From NCBI RefSeq assembly GCF_900215295.1, contig NZ_OCMF01000002.1, positions 310,001 through 374,000 of the forward strand: a DNA stretch of 64,000 bases. The letters run 5' to 3'. Below, one piece after another: positions 25,308-34,474 of this stretch (positions within the stretch are counted from its first letter, which is position 1; every line of letters begins with the position of its first letter). Made by a program: the position numbers and the translations under genes. The notes beneath the pieces were generated by a model. That model was not told where the DNA came from and did not search any database. It was given only the letters and a program-made list of their open reading frames with translations. This DNA is from Salinimicrobium sediminis (lineage in GTDB: Bacteria; Bacteroidota; Bacteroidia; Flavobacteriales; Flavobacteriaceae).

Positions 25308-26732
25308 TTATTTCTTTTTGATCCTTATTTTTTTAAATAAAAATTCTCTGGTGACAGGGGTAGCAAGAAAAAATATGACTAGAAATACCCCAAAGATTAG
25401 ACTTTTAATCAAAAGATTTAAGATATCGCTATCCAACTTATTCTGGTCAAAAAGGAATAATGGAACTGCAGCGAACAGGCTGGCAATTAAAGGAATAATA
25501 AGCGTTTTTAAAAATAGTAAAAATGATTGATTCAGGGCGTAATGTGTAACCATAAAAAACCCCTGAAAAAAATTTAAAACAAAGGCGATTACCAAGCCTA
25601 AGCCCACTGCCTCAATATTGCCACCTATAAAAACACCATACATTATACCAGATACCATTAAGATAGCACTTAAAAGACCTGAAAGGAACAGGAGATCTGT
25701 ACGATCAACAGCTTGAAATATTGAACCAGAACTGGAAAGACACACCTGGAAGCCAACGGTGAAAGCAAGAATTTGAAAAACAGGAATACTCGGACCCCAT
25801 TGGTTACCATATATAATTAAAATAAGCTCTGGGGCAGCAAAATAAAGGAAGATGGACAAAGGAAATCCCAACATTGCCAATACCTTAATTAATTTTAAAT
25901 AGGTATTAAAAATGAATAACTTATTGTGTTGATAATTGGATAAAACGGGATGCAATACAGGTGTAATTACGTTAGTTAGGTTACCCACCGGAAGCATCAT
26001 TAGTCCATAGGATTTATTATAATAGCCAAGATTAGCATTACCTAAATATTTTCCAATTAAGAGATTGTCTAAATTCCTCGAAAAGTAATTTATGAAGTTG
26101 AACCCAAATTGATAGGTAGAAAAAGATGCTATCTCTCGCAGGGGTTTCTTACGGATGTTCAAAACAGGAATTACAGGCACCATTCCAAAAAATATAATAA
26201 AAATTAGAAAGCCATCTATTATACTTTTATATACTAACGCATAATAACTAAAATTATAATAGGCCATTACGATTGCTGCTAACCCGCTGAGAAGGTGAAC
26301 GGATGTCTTTATTATACCAATTTGCTTGAATTCTAATTTTTTTAAAAGCAAGGCACTTGGTACTATCCTAAAAATATTAAATAGTATTGACAATGCTAAA
26401 ATTCTAACAATTGGTATCAGTTCAGGCTCTTCATAAAAACCAGCTATAAGCCCTGCACTAAAAAAAAAAGCTGTGGCCAGGCCCACTCCCATTACAAGAG
26501 AAAATGAAAATATGGATTGAATATCGCCAGGAGTCAAATGCTTGCGTTGGACAATGGCGGGGCCAAGTCCGAAATTGCCTAACAAATTAAAGAAAGTTAC
26601 AAAAACAGTTACCAGGGCAACTATACCAAATTCTTCAGGAGTAAGTAAGCGAGCCAAAACGGCACCAACCACTAAAGATATGATGACCCCTGAATATTTG
26701 GCAATAGCCGTATAAAAGATTCCTTTGAGCAT
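25308..26732 (-). CDS. Wzx-type lipid-linked oligosaccharide flippase (MOP superfamily)
   Basis: A 474-residue protein with about 12-14 membrane helices. The N-terminus AKYSGVIISLVVGAVLARLL followed by TPEEFGIVALVTV is the polysaccharide-transport motif of the WzxC/RfbX group. It moves undecaprenyl-linked repeat units to the periplasm. A second flippase lies at 40856-42301, so either two repeat units are exported or one gene was acquired with the cargo block. A TAATTTTG -7 box lies 11 bp before the ATG. Confidence 0.9.
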   Translation of the reverse strand: MLKGIFYTAIAKYSGVIISLVVGAVLARLLTPEEFGIVALVTVFVTFFNLLGNFGLGPAIVQRKHLTPGDIQSIFSFSLVMGVGLATAFFFSAGLIAGFYEEPELIPIVRILALSILFNIFRIVPSALLLKKLEFKQIGIIKTSVHLLSGLAAIVMAYYNFSYYALVYKSIIDGFLIFIIFFGMVPVIPVLNIRKKPLREIASFSTYQFGFNFINYFSRNLDNLLIGKYLGNANLGYYNKSYGLMMLPVGNLTNVITPVLHPVLSNYQHNKLFIFNTYLKLIKVLAMLGFPLSIFLYFAAPELILIIYGNQWGPSIPVFQILAFTVGFQVCLSSSGSIFQAVDRTDLLFLSGLLSAILMVSGIMYGVFIGGNIEAVGLGLVIAFVLNFFQGFFMVTHYALNQSFLLFLKTLIIPLIASLFAAVPLFLFDQNKLDSDILNLLIKSLIFGVFLVIFFLATPVTREFLFKKIRIKKK

Positions 26733-26742
26733 TGGTTGATTA

Positions 26743-26750
26743 CAAAATTA
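26743..26750 (-). promoter_or_regulatory. -7 promoter box TAATTTTG
   Basis: A TAnnTTTG match in the 41 bp gap between the GT gene ending at 26774 and the flippase start. The leader would be very short. Confidence 0.35.
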
Positions 26751-26773
26751 CTGTTGGATGCCAAAAAATATTC

Positions 26774-27904
26774 TTACAAATTCATAAAGATGCTTTCCAC
26801 CTTTCTATTAAAGGCATCAATTGAAAAGAATTCCTTAAAAATTAGATGTGCAGCGGACACTCTTTCATTTATGGCACTTTCATCGTATTGCGCAATATTA
26901 TAAATCGAAAGAGCCATAGCTTCAGGAACATTTCTGGTGTAAAAAATTTGATCTTCCGAAAAGAATTCTTTAGGAGCTAGAGATTCTCCGGTGAGAACAG
27001 GTGCTTTCATAGCAATTCCATCAATAATTTTATTCACAATCACGTTTTTTGCCTTTTCACTATCACCAAAATTACCAAGAACTAGGTCACAATTTTTTAA
27101 AAGAAAACCTTCTAACTTTCCATTAGAGAAAGTTTTATCGTTATGAATACTCACAACATTTGACAGATTAAGATCTTGGATCAATTTTAAATAAGGTCTC
27201 GCTTTTTCTCTATTCGTACCCAAGAGATGGAAATGGAAGTTGAGCTTATAATTTTCTTTCAAAATTTGAGCAGCAGATATTATTTTTTCCAGTCCATGAA
27301 GGGGTATATAGGTGCCCCACCAGCAAATATTGAATGTTCTTTGGTTTTTATTGGAATAGTAATTTAACTCACAATCTTGCCATTCTTCGGTGCATATTGG
27401 TAGGATAAAGTGCTCTTCTGAACTATAATTTAAGTCCAATAGTTGTAAGTAATATTTGGCTTCAGTAGAGTTAAGAAAGAATGTGAAATCAGCATTTTTA
27501 ATAATTTTCCTGTCGTTGTGCCACAATTTAGAGGCTGCAGATGAGTCCATGTTCACTATTTCACCCTTCGGTAAGGGCTTTTTGTCGAGAACGTGAGTGT
27601 CATAAAATGATACATAAAAATCGGTTACTATTTTCTTTTTTAACCAAACTGCTATTCTAAATTCAAATTGAAAGTTATTACACATGGCTGGCATAATCAC
27701 CACATCAGCAAGTACTATATTAATTAAGCTACTAAGCTTAGAGAATAATGAAAACAAAAAACCGGGTAATCTATTCCTGTTTTTAAGGGAGTTGTAATAA
27801 AGTGGTTGTTGTTTATTTAACAAAAGTTGAATTAGGTTCTCCGTTCGGTGACCTCCCATTACTTTTCCAATAAAATAGTAATTTTTAGCTGTAGTTTTCA
27901 TCAT
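26774..27904 (-). CDS. GT-B (family 4-like) glycosyltransferase
   Basis: A 376-residue protein. The C-terminal half has a recognisable GT4-like nucleotide-binding domain: ICWWGTYIPLHGLEKIISAA (about 194-213), FHFHLLGTNREKA, and a donor region around NVIVNKIIDGIAMKAPVLTG where the usual E-x7-E is degenerate. The N-terminal half is unusual (YYFIGKVMGGHRTENLIQLL). The start is the first of two adjacent ATG codons, immediately after the stop of the SDR gene. It may add the dideoxyhexose made by the genes just upstream, which is inference from position. Confidence 0.68.
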   Translation of the reverse strand: MMKTTAKNYYFIGKVMGGHRTENLIQLLLNKQQPLYYNSLKNRNRLPGFLFSLFSKLSSLINIVLADVVIMPAMCNNFQFEFRIAVWLKKKIVTDFYVSFYDTHVLDKKPLPKGEIVNMDSSAASKLWHNDRKIIKNADFTFFLNSTEAKYYLQLLDLNYSSEEHFILPICTEEWQDCELNYYSNKNQRTFNICWWGTYIPLHGLEKIISAAQILKENYKLNFHFHLLGTNREKARPYLKLIQDLNLSNVVSIHNDKTFSNGKLEGFLLKNCDLVLGNFGDSEKAKNVIVNKIIDGIAMKAPVLTGESLAPKEFFSEDQIFYTRNVPEAMALSIYNIAQYDESAINERVSAAHLIFKEFFSIDAFNRKVESIFMNL

Positions 27905-28744
27905 TTAAACTTCAGGAACAAATCTCATTACTTCATTCTCTCGATATGGTAATTTACCCACCAATAACTTACCTTTTGCACCCCACTTTTGCCACCAGAA
28001 TTTAGAAAAATCATAAATTGATTGAGGATTGCCACTACCCAAATTTTGAATACTGATATGAAAAGTATCTCCGGTTTCTTTTATACGGTCACAAGCTATT
28101 ATTAACTTTCCTGCTACTTCCTCTACACTGACAAAATCGCGAATTTGTTCTCCTTTTGTCATTGGAAAATCCAGGCCACTTAAGGCTGCCTTTTTAAGAG
28201 ATGGCCATAGCCGTGTTTCTAATTCACCGGTACCATACACCTGGAATATTCGTTGGATAGAAATAGAAACATTTTTATCCCTTGCAAATTCTTTAAAAGC
28301 TAATGTTGCCATAGCTTTTGAAGTAGAATAGGTATTGGTAGGTTCTAAAGGAGCATCTGTGGGAATATAATCATATCGTTCTCCTGCTGTTCCATACTCA
28401 AAACATGTTCCTGCCACTACAAAACTTTTAATTCCGGCATCCTTAGCTTTCTTAAATAGAGCTAAAGGTTGTAGAACGTTATATCTAATACAATTCTCTA
28501 GGGTATCATAAGGAAAGTTGGCAGAATGAGCTGCTAAATGAACCAGAACCTCGCAATTTTTAAAATCCTCTTCCTCTACGTCTTCCATACTTTTATCTAT
28601 CCATTCTGGTTGAGATTTTAGTTGAATTTTGGTTTTTGAATCAGGGGCTCTCTTAAGAGCCCTGATTATATGTCCTTGCTGCATAGCTTGACACAGAAAA
28701 TGCGACCCAACAAACCCAGTACCACCTGTTAAAAAAATTTTCAT
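27905..28744 (-). CDS. NAD(P)-dependent epimerase/dehydratase, candidate final reductase of the CDP-dideoxyhexose pathway (AscF-like)
   Basis: A 279-residue short-chain dehydrogenase with the cofactor loop TGGTGFVGSH (about 6-15) and the catalytic YSTSKA (Y-x3-K, about 139-144). In the ascarylose pathway the last step is NADPH reduction of the C4 ketone by AscF; in abequose and paratose pathways related SDRs (RfbJ, RfbS) act instead. The gene starts 1 bp after the epimerase gene, last in the order rfbF, rfbG, rfbH, epimerase, reductase, which fits that role. Confidence 0.72.
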   Translation of the reverse strand: MKIFLTGGTGFVGSHFLCQAMQQGHIIRALKRAPDSKTKIQLKSQPEWIDKSMEDVEEEDFKNCEVLVHLAAHSANFPYDTLENCIRYNVLQPLALFKKAKDAGIKSFVVAGTCFEYGTAGERYDYIPTDAPLEPTNTYSTSKAMATLAFKEFARDKNVSISIQRIFQVYGTGELETRLWPSLKKAALSGLDFPMTKGEQIRDFVSVEEVAGKLIIACDRIKETGDTFHISIQNLGSGNPQSIYDFSKFWWQKWGAKGKLLVGKLPYRENEVMRFVPEV

Positions 28745-28745
28745 T

Positions 28746-29282
28746 TTAGAACGGGTTTATAAAATTATTCAATGAAGGATGTTGCGTATCTCTTGGGGAT
28801 AAGGTCGGGTTCGAAATAGGCCAATCGTAGTTAATTGTGTTCCACAAAATCCCTTTATCATTCTTTGGACTGTATACTGTAGAAACCTTATAAAAAAGAA
28901 CAGAATTATCTTCTAAACTTAAAAAAGCGTGACCACATCCTTTGGGTATGTATACCATTTTATTATTTTCATCTGTTAAAATTGTTGAGAAACATTTCAA
29001 ATAAGTAGATGAGGATTTCCTCAAATCAATTATTACATCAAGAACTTTTCCATTCAGGCAAGTGACAAGTTTAAAATGTTCATTAGGTGGAATTTGAAAA
29101 TGAATTCCTCTTAGGACATTTTTATTAGAACAAGAGAAATATTCCTCCTCCCAATTTGTTTCTAACCCTTGGTCTCTGAATTGATCCAGGTGGAAGGTTT
29201 TTAAAAACCAGCCTCTGTTGTCCTTTAACATCTTTGGTTGAATTTCAAAGCATCCGGAGATATTCGTTTCTAAAACTTCCAT
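28746..29282 (-). CDS. RmlC-like 3,5-epimerase, candidate AscE
   Basis: A 178-residue cupin epimerase of the dTDP-4-dehydrorhamnose 3,5-epimerase family. LRGIHFQIPPNEHFKLVTC carries the catalytic His and Lys, DVIDLR-type strand follows, and FYKVSTVYSPKNDKG carries the Tyr. The start is ATG 29282; a TTG at 29288 would overlap rfbH. With no rmlA/B/D genes nearby and rfbF-G-H directly upstream, it is best explained as the C5-epimerase that turns the CDP-dideoxy intermediate to the L series (AscE), giving ascarylose rather than abequose or paratose. Confidence 0.75.
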   Translation of the reverse strand: MEVLETNISGCFEIQPKMLKDNRGWFLKTFHLDQFRDQGLETNWEEEYFSCSNKNVLRGIHFQIPPNEHFKLVTCLNGKVLDVIIDLRKSSSTYLKCFSTILTDENNKMVYIPKGCGHAFLSLEDNSVLFYKVSTVYSPKNDKGILWNTINYDWPISNPTLSPRDTQHPSLNNFINPF

Positions 29283-29284
29283 TT

Positions 29285-30610
29285 TCAAAAATTCAGTCCA
29301 AAAAATTCTTCCAGCTTCTCTGCCACATAATCAAGATGTTCATGCCCAAGCGCGGGAAATATACCAATCCAAAAGGTTCTAAGCATAGTTATATCTGTAT
29401 TGGTCAAATCACCAACAACACGATACTCGAGATTTTTAAAATAGGGCTGCTTGGTCAAATTGCCTGCAAATAAAAGCCTGGAGCCAATTTTATTGTCTTC
29501 TAAGAACCTTAAAAGGTCAACACGATCTACCCCGGCATTCTCTGTCAATGTTATAGGAAATCCAAACCAGGATGGGTTGGAATTAGGGGTGGCCACAGGT
29601 AATTTCAGGTAATCTGTTAGTGACTGCAACCGGGCATGTAAATATTCGAAATTTTCTCTTCTCTTTTGAATAAAGTATTCAACCTTATCCAACTGTGCTA
29701 ACCCACAAGCTGCCTGCATATCTGTGATCTTCAGATTATAACCCAAATGGGAGTAAATATATTTATGGTCGTAGCCAAATGGTAAATCTCCCTGTTTTTG
29801 TTCAAAACGACAACCGCAAGTATTGTCACAACCCGGTGCGCAATAACAGTCCCTACCCCAATCTCTAAAAGATTCGGCAATGGTTTTTAATTCAGAGTTA
29901 TTAGTAAAGACCGCACCACCTTCTCCCATTGTAATATGGTGAGCAGGATAAAAACTTAAGGTACCAATATCGCCAAATGTTCCTACTAATTTATTGTTAT
30001 AGGTGGCTCCAAGTGCATCACAGGTATCTTCAATTAGCCATAAGTTGTGCTTTTTGCATATCTCTAGGACTTTTTCAAGATTAAAAGGGTTACCCAAGGT
30101 ATGGGCAAGCATTATTGCTTTAGTCTTTGGGCTTATAGCAGCCTCAATTAGATCTGCATTAATGTTATGAGTTTCCAGGTCTACATCTACCAGCACTGGT
30201 ACTGCTCCGAACTGGACTATTGGATTTACAGTTGTAGGAAAACCGGCTGCCACTCCAATTACTTCATCTCCTTTTTTAATAGCGCGTTCTCCTAATTTAG
30301 GAGAGGTCAAAGTACTAAAAGCTATAAGATTGGCAGAAGAGCCGGAGTTCACAGATATACAATGTTTTACTCCAAGAAAATCAGCCAGTTTTTTTTCAAA
30401 AGCCTCATTAAATCTCCCGGCGGTAAGCCAGCCATCGAGGGAGGCATCTACCATATTCATGATTTCATGTTTATCTAAAACCTTTCCGGAAGGAGGAATA
30501 ACTGTCTCCTGCGGCACAAATTCTTTTTTACTATAATTCAAGTCGGCATATTCCGCCACCAACTTTTTAATATCAGTTCTAATTTTTTCTAAACTTCTAA
30601 CAGCTTCCAT
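29285..30610 (-). CDS. rfbH: CDP-6-deoxy-4-keto-glucose 3-dehydrase (E1, RfbH/AscC)
   Basis: A 441-residue PMP/iron-sulfur enzyme of the DegT fold. The usual PLP lysine is replaced by histidine in FYPAHHITMGEGGA (H224/H225), the hallmark of E1. Cysteines C197, C255, C257 and C265 reproduce the C-x57-C-x1-C-x7-C cluster pattern known for E1 exactly. It removes the C3 hydroxyl from CDP-4-keto-6-deoxyglucose, with electrons passed from the reductase encoded at 32464-33441. It sits 2 bp after rfbG. This is among the most secure functional calls in the window. Confidence 0.95.
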   Translation of the reverse strand: MEAVRSLEKIRTDIKKLVAEYADLNYSKKEFVPQETVIPPSGKVLDKHEIMNMVDASLDGWLTAGRFNEAFEKKLADFLGVKHCISVNSGSSANLIAFSTLTSPKLGERAIKKGDEVIGVAAGFPTTVNPIVQFGAVPVLVDVDLETHNINADLIEAAISPKTKAIMLAHTLGNPFNLEKVLEICKKHNLWLIEDTCDALGATYNNKLVGTFGDIGTLSFYPAHHITMGEGGAVFTNNSELKTIAESFRDWGRDCYCAPGCDNTCGCRFEQKQGDLPFGYDHKYIYSHLGYNLKITDMQAACGLAQLDKVEYFIQKRRENFEYLHARLQSLTDYLKLPVATPNSNPSWFGFPITLTENAGVDRVDLLRFLEDNKIGSRLLFAGNLTKQPYFKNLEYRVVGDLTNTDITMLRTFWIGIFPALGHEHLDYVAEKLEEFFGLNF

Positions 30611-30612
30611 TC

Positions 30613-31689
30613 TTAATAATTATTATATTCATCAATTTCTTTTAAACACACAGTATTCATATTGTTATCCTGCACCCAGTTTTTATGCCACTCAATTATT
30701 TTTTCCAAGGTATGATCAACGGTCCATTGAGGCTCCCAGCGCAATATTGCCTTTGCCTTAGAACAATCCAGTTTTAGCAATCGGGCCTCGTGAGGGTTTT
30801 CTTTATTATCTTTCTTCCAGCTGGCACCATTTCCCCATAAATGCACCATTTGATTTATGATATAGCCTACCGGTTTACAATCATAATCATTTGGGCCTAA
30901 ATTCCACGCCTGATCATAGCCATTTTCAGAATACAAAGATTCAGCTAACATAAGATAACCTGCGAGTGGTTCGAGAACATGCTGCCATGGTCGTATTGCC
31001 AGGGGATTTCTTATAACAACAGGCTGGTTGTGTTGGAAAGCTTTTAAAATGTCAGGAATAAGGCGATCCTGGGCCCAATCTCCACCTCCTATTACGTTCC
31101 CGGCCCGGGCGGTGGCAAGATTCGCTGTACCTTCCTCTTTAAAAAAAGAACTCCTGTAAGCCGAACTTACCAACTCTGCACAACCCTTGCTATTGCTATA
31201 TGGATCATGCCCTCCCATAGGCTCATTTTCACGATAACCCCACAACCATTCCTTATTTTCATAACACTTATCTGTAGTGACAGATACAATGGCTTTAAGA
31301 TTTGTACATGTTCTTGCAGCTTCAAGCACGTTTACAGTGCCCATAACGTTTGTGGCATAGGTTTCGACAGGATTACTATAAGACAAGCGTACAAGCGGCT
31401 GTGCAGCCATATGTATAAGGATATCCGGATTAAATGTCGTCATGCTTTTTTTGATCGCATCCAGGTTCCTAATATCCCCAATTTCACTTTCCATTCCTGA
31501 CTGGATATTTGCAACATTAAATAGTGCAGGAGTGGTAGGAGGTTCTAATGAAAAACCTTTAACAGAACTCCCCATTGACTGCAGCCAAAGACTTAACCAG
31601 CTTCCTTTGAATCCTGTGTGCCCTGTGACAAATACTTTTTTGTCTTTCCAGAACCCCGTGTCAACTTTTCTTACTGTTTTTATTTCCAT
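30613..31689 (-). CDS. rfbG: CDP-glucose 4,6-dehydratase
   Basis: A 358-residue SDR with FVTGHTGFKGSWLS (the GHTGFKG variant typical of RfbG), the Thr/Asp/Lys block VTTDKCYENKEW, and Y-x3-K in DPYSNSKGCAE. It turns CDP-glucose into CDP-4-keto-6-deoxyglucose. ATG 31689 was chosen, matching the family N-terminus and overlapping rfbF by 10 bp; a longer frame to 31719 overlaps it by 40 bp. Confidence 0.94.
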   Translation of the reverse strand: MEIKTVRKVDTGFWKDKKVFVTGHTGFKGSWLSLWLQSMGSSVKGFSLEPPTTPALFNVANIQSGMESEIGDIRNLDAIKKSMTTFNPDILIHMAAQPLVRLSYSNPVETYATNVMGTVNVLEAARTCTNLKAIVSVTTDKCYENKEWLWGYRENEPMGGHDPYSNSKGCAELVSSAYRSSFFKEEGTANLATARAGNVIGGGDWAQDRLIPDILKAFQHNQPVVIRNPLAIRPWQHVLEPLAGYLMLAESLYSENGYDQAWNLGPNDYDCKPVGYIINQMVHLWGNGASWKKDNKENPHEARLLKLDCSKAKAILRWEPQWTVDHTLEKIIEWHKNWVQDNNMNTVCLKEIDEYNNY

Positions 31690-32453
31690 ACTTTCCACGG
31701 TGCTTTTCCACTTTGCCATAACTCTTCAAGTTTGTTCTTATCACGCAGTGTATCCATGGGCTGCCAAAAGCCTTCGTGATTAAATGACATCAATTCGTTA
31801 TCATTAGCTAATGACATTAGGGGCTCCTGCTCCCATATTGTCGAATCATCTTTAATCCTTTCCAGCACCTTAGGGGAAAGAACAAAAAACCCACCATTTA
31901 TCTTTCCACCATCTCCTTTCGGTTTTTCTTTAAAACTCCGCACTTCATGATCTATAATATCCAGTGCACCAAACCTTCCTTCAGGATAAGTTGCAGTAAG
32001 AGTCGCTTCTTTTCCACTTTTATGATGAAAATCTATGAGTTCCTTAATATTTACATCAGCTACACCGTCTCCATAAGTAAAACAAAAACTTTTTTCATTT
32101 CTTATATAATCCCCTACTCTTTTTAATCTTCCTCCTGTCATGGTATTGTCCCCTGTATTTACCAGAGTGACTTTCCAGGCTTCTGCTCTTTTATGATGAA
32201 CTATCATCTCATTTTTTGCCATGTCAAAGGTGACATCGGACTGATGTAAAAAATAATTGGCAAAATATTCTTTTATTACATAGCCTTTGTAGCCACAACA
32301 GATGATGAACTCATTGATGCCATAATGCGAATAGATTTTCATAATATGCCATAAAATGGGCATCCCTCCTATTTCTACCATTGGCTTCGGTTTTGTGGTT
32401 GTTTCCTCACTCAACCTGGTACCCAGACCACCTGCGAGAATAATAACTTTCAT
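31680..32453 (-). CDS. rfbF: Glucose-1-phosphate cytidylyltransferase
   Basis: A 257-residue nucleotidyltransferase of standard length. It opens KVIILAGGLGTRLSEETTTK, then KPMVEIGGMPILWHIMKIY, with YGDGVADVN carrying the metal Asp. It makes CDP-glucose, the entry point of the CDP-3,6-dideoxyhexose pathway, and is directly followed by rfbG and rfbH. Confidence 0.95.
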   Translation of the reverse strand: MKVIILAGGLGTRLSEETTTKPKPMVEIGGMPILWHIMKIYSHYGINEFIICCGYKGYVIKEYFANYFLHQSDVTFDMAKNEMIVHHKRAEAWKVTLVNTGDNTMTGGRLKRVGDYIRNEKSFCFTYGDGVADVNIKELIDFHHKSGKEATLTATYPEGRFGALDIIDHEVRSFKEKPKGDGGKINGGFFVLSPKVLERIKDDSTIWEQEPLMSLANDNELMSFNHEGFWQPMDTLRDKNKLEELWQSGKAPWKVWK

Positions 32454-32463
32454 ATTTTGATTT

Positions 32464-33441
32464 TTAGTTTGAAATTACAAATGCATCGGAAAAGAAATTT
32501 TCTTCAGGTAAACCTCTTTTAACTAATTTAAACTCTGCTTCTTTGATCATTTTTTCAGATCCGCATGCATAAACAGCACTTTTTGATAGATCTAAATCCT
32601 GTTTTAATAGAATATCCTGAACATATCCATTGTTTACCATGGCCGACTTATCTCGGGATAAAACAGGAAAAAATTTTACAGGTATATCTGTTTCTTTTGG
32701 ATCCCAGAAGAAATCTTGATTATATCTATTTCCCCAGAACAGGTAGATATTGTATTTCAAATTAGAAGTTTGTTTCAAATTTTCCATAATAGATTTCACC
32801 GGCGCAATCCCGGTACCGGTTGCCAAGAAAATAAGATTATTTACATTCTGATTTCTTCTAAAAAAAGTTCCTTTAGGCCCTTCTATTCTTAATAAATCAT
32901 TCTTTTTTGCCTTATTAAACCAATACTGGGACATTTCACCCCCAATATAATTTTTTATAAAAAATTCCAGAGAATGATCATCGGCATTCGTATTTGCAAT
33001 TGAATAACTTCTCTTAATACTTCCTTTTATAATATTAACATATTGACCATTTAGAAATTTAAATGACTGGGTTGGAGGAATTCTTAATACGACTTTTATG
33101 ATTTCCTCTCCTATTATTTGAATATCTTGAATTTTTGCTGGAATAACCCTAGAACTAGGGATATTATATTCGCTCAAATCTTCGGTGTCTAAAACCATAT
33201 CTGTTAAAGGGGAACGAACACAAGATAATATATATCCATTCTCAATTTCCTCAGAGGTTAAACCTAACTCTTTAGAAGTCGAAAATGATTGGCCAGATTG
33301 AACCTTTACTTTACAACTTGAGCATCTACCTATCAAACAACTATGTTCCAATATTACTCCAGACTTCTTTGCACCTTCTACAAGATTATCCTCACTCGAG
33401 CAATTGAAAATTCTATTATTTCTAAGAGAAATTTTAAACAT
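32464..33441 (-). CDS. ascD: CDP-6-deoxy-delta-3,4-glucoseen reductase (E3, AscD-like ferredoxin-NAD(P)H reductase)
   Basis: A 325-residue flavoprotein with an N-terminal plant-type [2Fe-2S] domain (C35, C40, C43 and C74 in C-x4-C-x2-C-x30-C), an FAD domain (RSYSIAN, about 145-151) and an NAD domain (GTGIAPVKS, about 206-214). This domain order is that of E3, which feeds electrons from NADH to RfbH. It lies 10 bp upstream of rfbF, completing the set needed for C3 deoxygenation. Confidence 0.88.
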   Translation of the reverse strand: MFKISLRNNRIFNCSSEDNLVEGAKKSGVILEHSCLIGRCSSCKVKVQSGQSFSTSKELGLTSEEIENGYILSCVRSPLTDMVLDTEDLSEYNIPSSRVIPAKIQDIQIIGEEIIKVVLRIPPTQSFKFLNGQYVNIIKGSIKRSYSIANTNADDHSLEFFIKNYIGGEMSQYWFNKAKKNDLLRIEGPKGTFFRRNQNVNNLIFLATGTGIAPVKSIMENLKQTSNLKYNIYLFWGNRYNQDFFWDPKETDIPVKFFPVLSRDKSAMVNNGYVQDILLKQDLDLSKSAVYACGSEKMIKEAEFKLVKRGLPEENFFSDAFVISN

Positions 33442-33456
33442 ATTGATTTTTTAACT

Positions 33457-34473
33457 TTAACTTATGTAGTAGTTTTTGTACCACTCTACAAATTTATTTA
33501 CCCCCTCTTTTAATTTAATTTTAGGTCGATAATTAAAAGTGCTTTGAAGGTCGCTTACGTCGGCCCAGGTTCGTTCAACATCTCCCGGTTGCATGGGCAT
33601 CATGATTTTTTCAGCTTTTCTTCCTAACTGATCTTCAATTTCTTCGATAAAACGGAGTAAATTTATTGGTTTACTATTTCCAATATTATATAAACTATAA
33701 CCGTTTCCTTTATTTTCATTCACGATTCTGAGAATTCCTTGTACAATATCATCTATATAAGTAAAATCTCTTTCTTGATTTCCTTTATTAAAAACTTTTA
33801 TAGGTTTCCCTTTAATTATAGCGTCAGTAAAAAGAAACATAGCCATATCTGGTCTACCCCAAGGGCCGTAGACAGTAAAAAATCTTAGACCGGTAGTTCT
33901 GAGGTTATATAAATGACTATACGTAAATGCCATTAATTCATTACTTTTTTTTGTCGCTGCATAGAGGCTAATTGGGTGATCTACATTATCCTCAATAGAA
34001 AAGGGGACTTTTTTATTTTGACCATACACGCTGGAACTACTGGCATAAATTAAATGGTCGATCTTGAAATTCCTGCAACATTCTAAAATATTTGCAAACC
34101 CTACAAGGTTACTGTCAATATAAGCCTCAGGATTCTCTAAACTATATCGAACGCCTGCTTGAGCAGCAAGATTAATTACCTTGTCGAATTTATAGTTTTT
34201 AAAAAACTCCGGAAGAGCTTTTCTGTCTTCTAAATTGAGACGAACAAATTGAAAATAAGGATAAATCTTACTACCAGTGATATTTCCATAAATCTCCGCA
34301 TCTTGTCTTTCTATTCCCAATTCCAGTAATCTGTCATATTTTAATTCAACACTGTAGTAGTCATTGATATTGTCTAATCCAATTACCTCATACCCGTTTT
34401 CGGCCAGATTTTTAGAAACATGATATCCAATAAAGCCGGCTGCTCCGGTTACTAAAACCTTATTTCTATCCAT
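33457..34473 (-). CDS. UDP-glucuronate 4-epimerase-like SDR
   Basis: A 338-residue extended SDR. VLVTGAAGFIGYHVSKNL and the following DNINDYYSVELKYDRL are typical of bacterial UDP-glucuronate 4-epimerases (LspL/Cap1J group). ASSSSVYG and the Y-x3-K YAATKKSNE complete the active site. It would convert UDP-GlcA, made by the dehydrogenase at 49.4-50.8 kb, into UDP-GalA. The start is 1 bp after the sulfotransferase stop. Confidence 0.85.
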   Translation of the reverse strand: MDRNKVLVTGAAGFIGYHVSKNLAENGYEVIGLDNINDYYSVELKYDRLLELGIERQDAEIYGNITGSKIYPYFQFVRLNLEDRKALPEFFKNYKFDKVINLAAQAGVRYSLENPEAYIDSNLVGFANILECCRNFKIDHLIYASSSSVYGQNKKVPFSIEDNVDHPISLYAATKKSNELMAFTYSHLYNLRTTGLRFFTVYGPWGRPDMAMFLFTDAIIKGKPIKVFNKGNQERDFTYIDDIVQGILRIVNENKGNGYSLYNIGNSKPINLLRFIEEIEDQLGRKAEKIMMPMQPGDVERTWADVSDLQSTFNYRPKIKLKEGVNKFVEWYKNYYIS

Positions 34474-34474
34474 A

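Noticed and set aside
28746-29282. dTDP-rhamnose pathway member RmlC
   Set aside because: No rmlA, rmlB or rmlD occurs nearby and the gene lies inside the CDP-dideoxyhexose set, so an AscE-like role fits better; the family fold alone cannot exclude RmlC.
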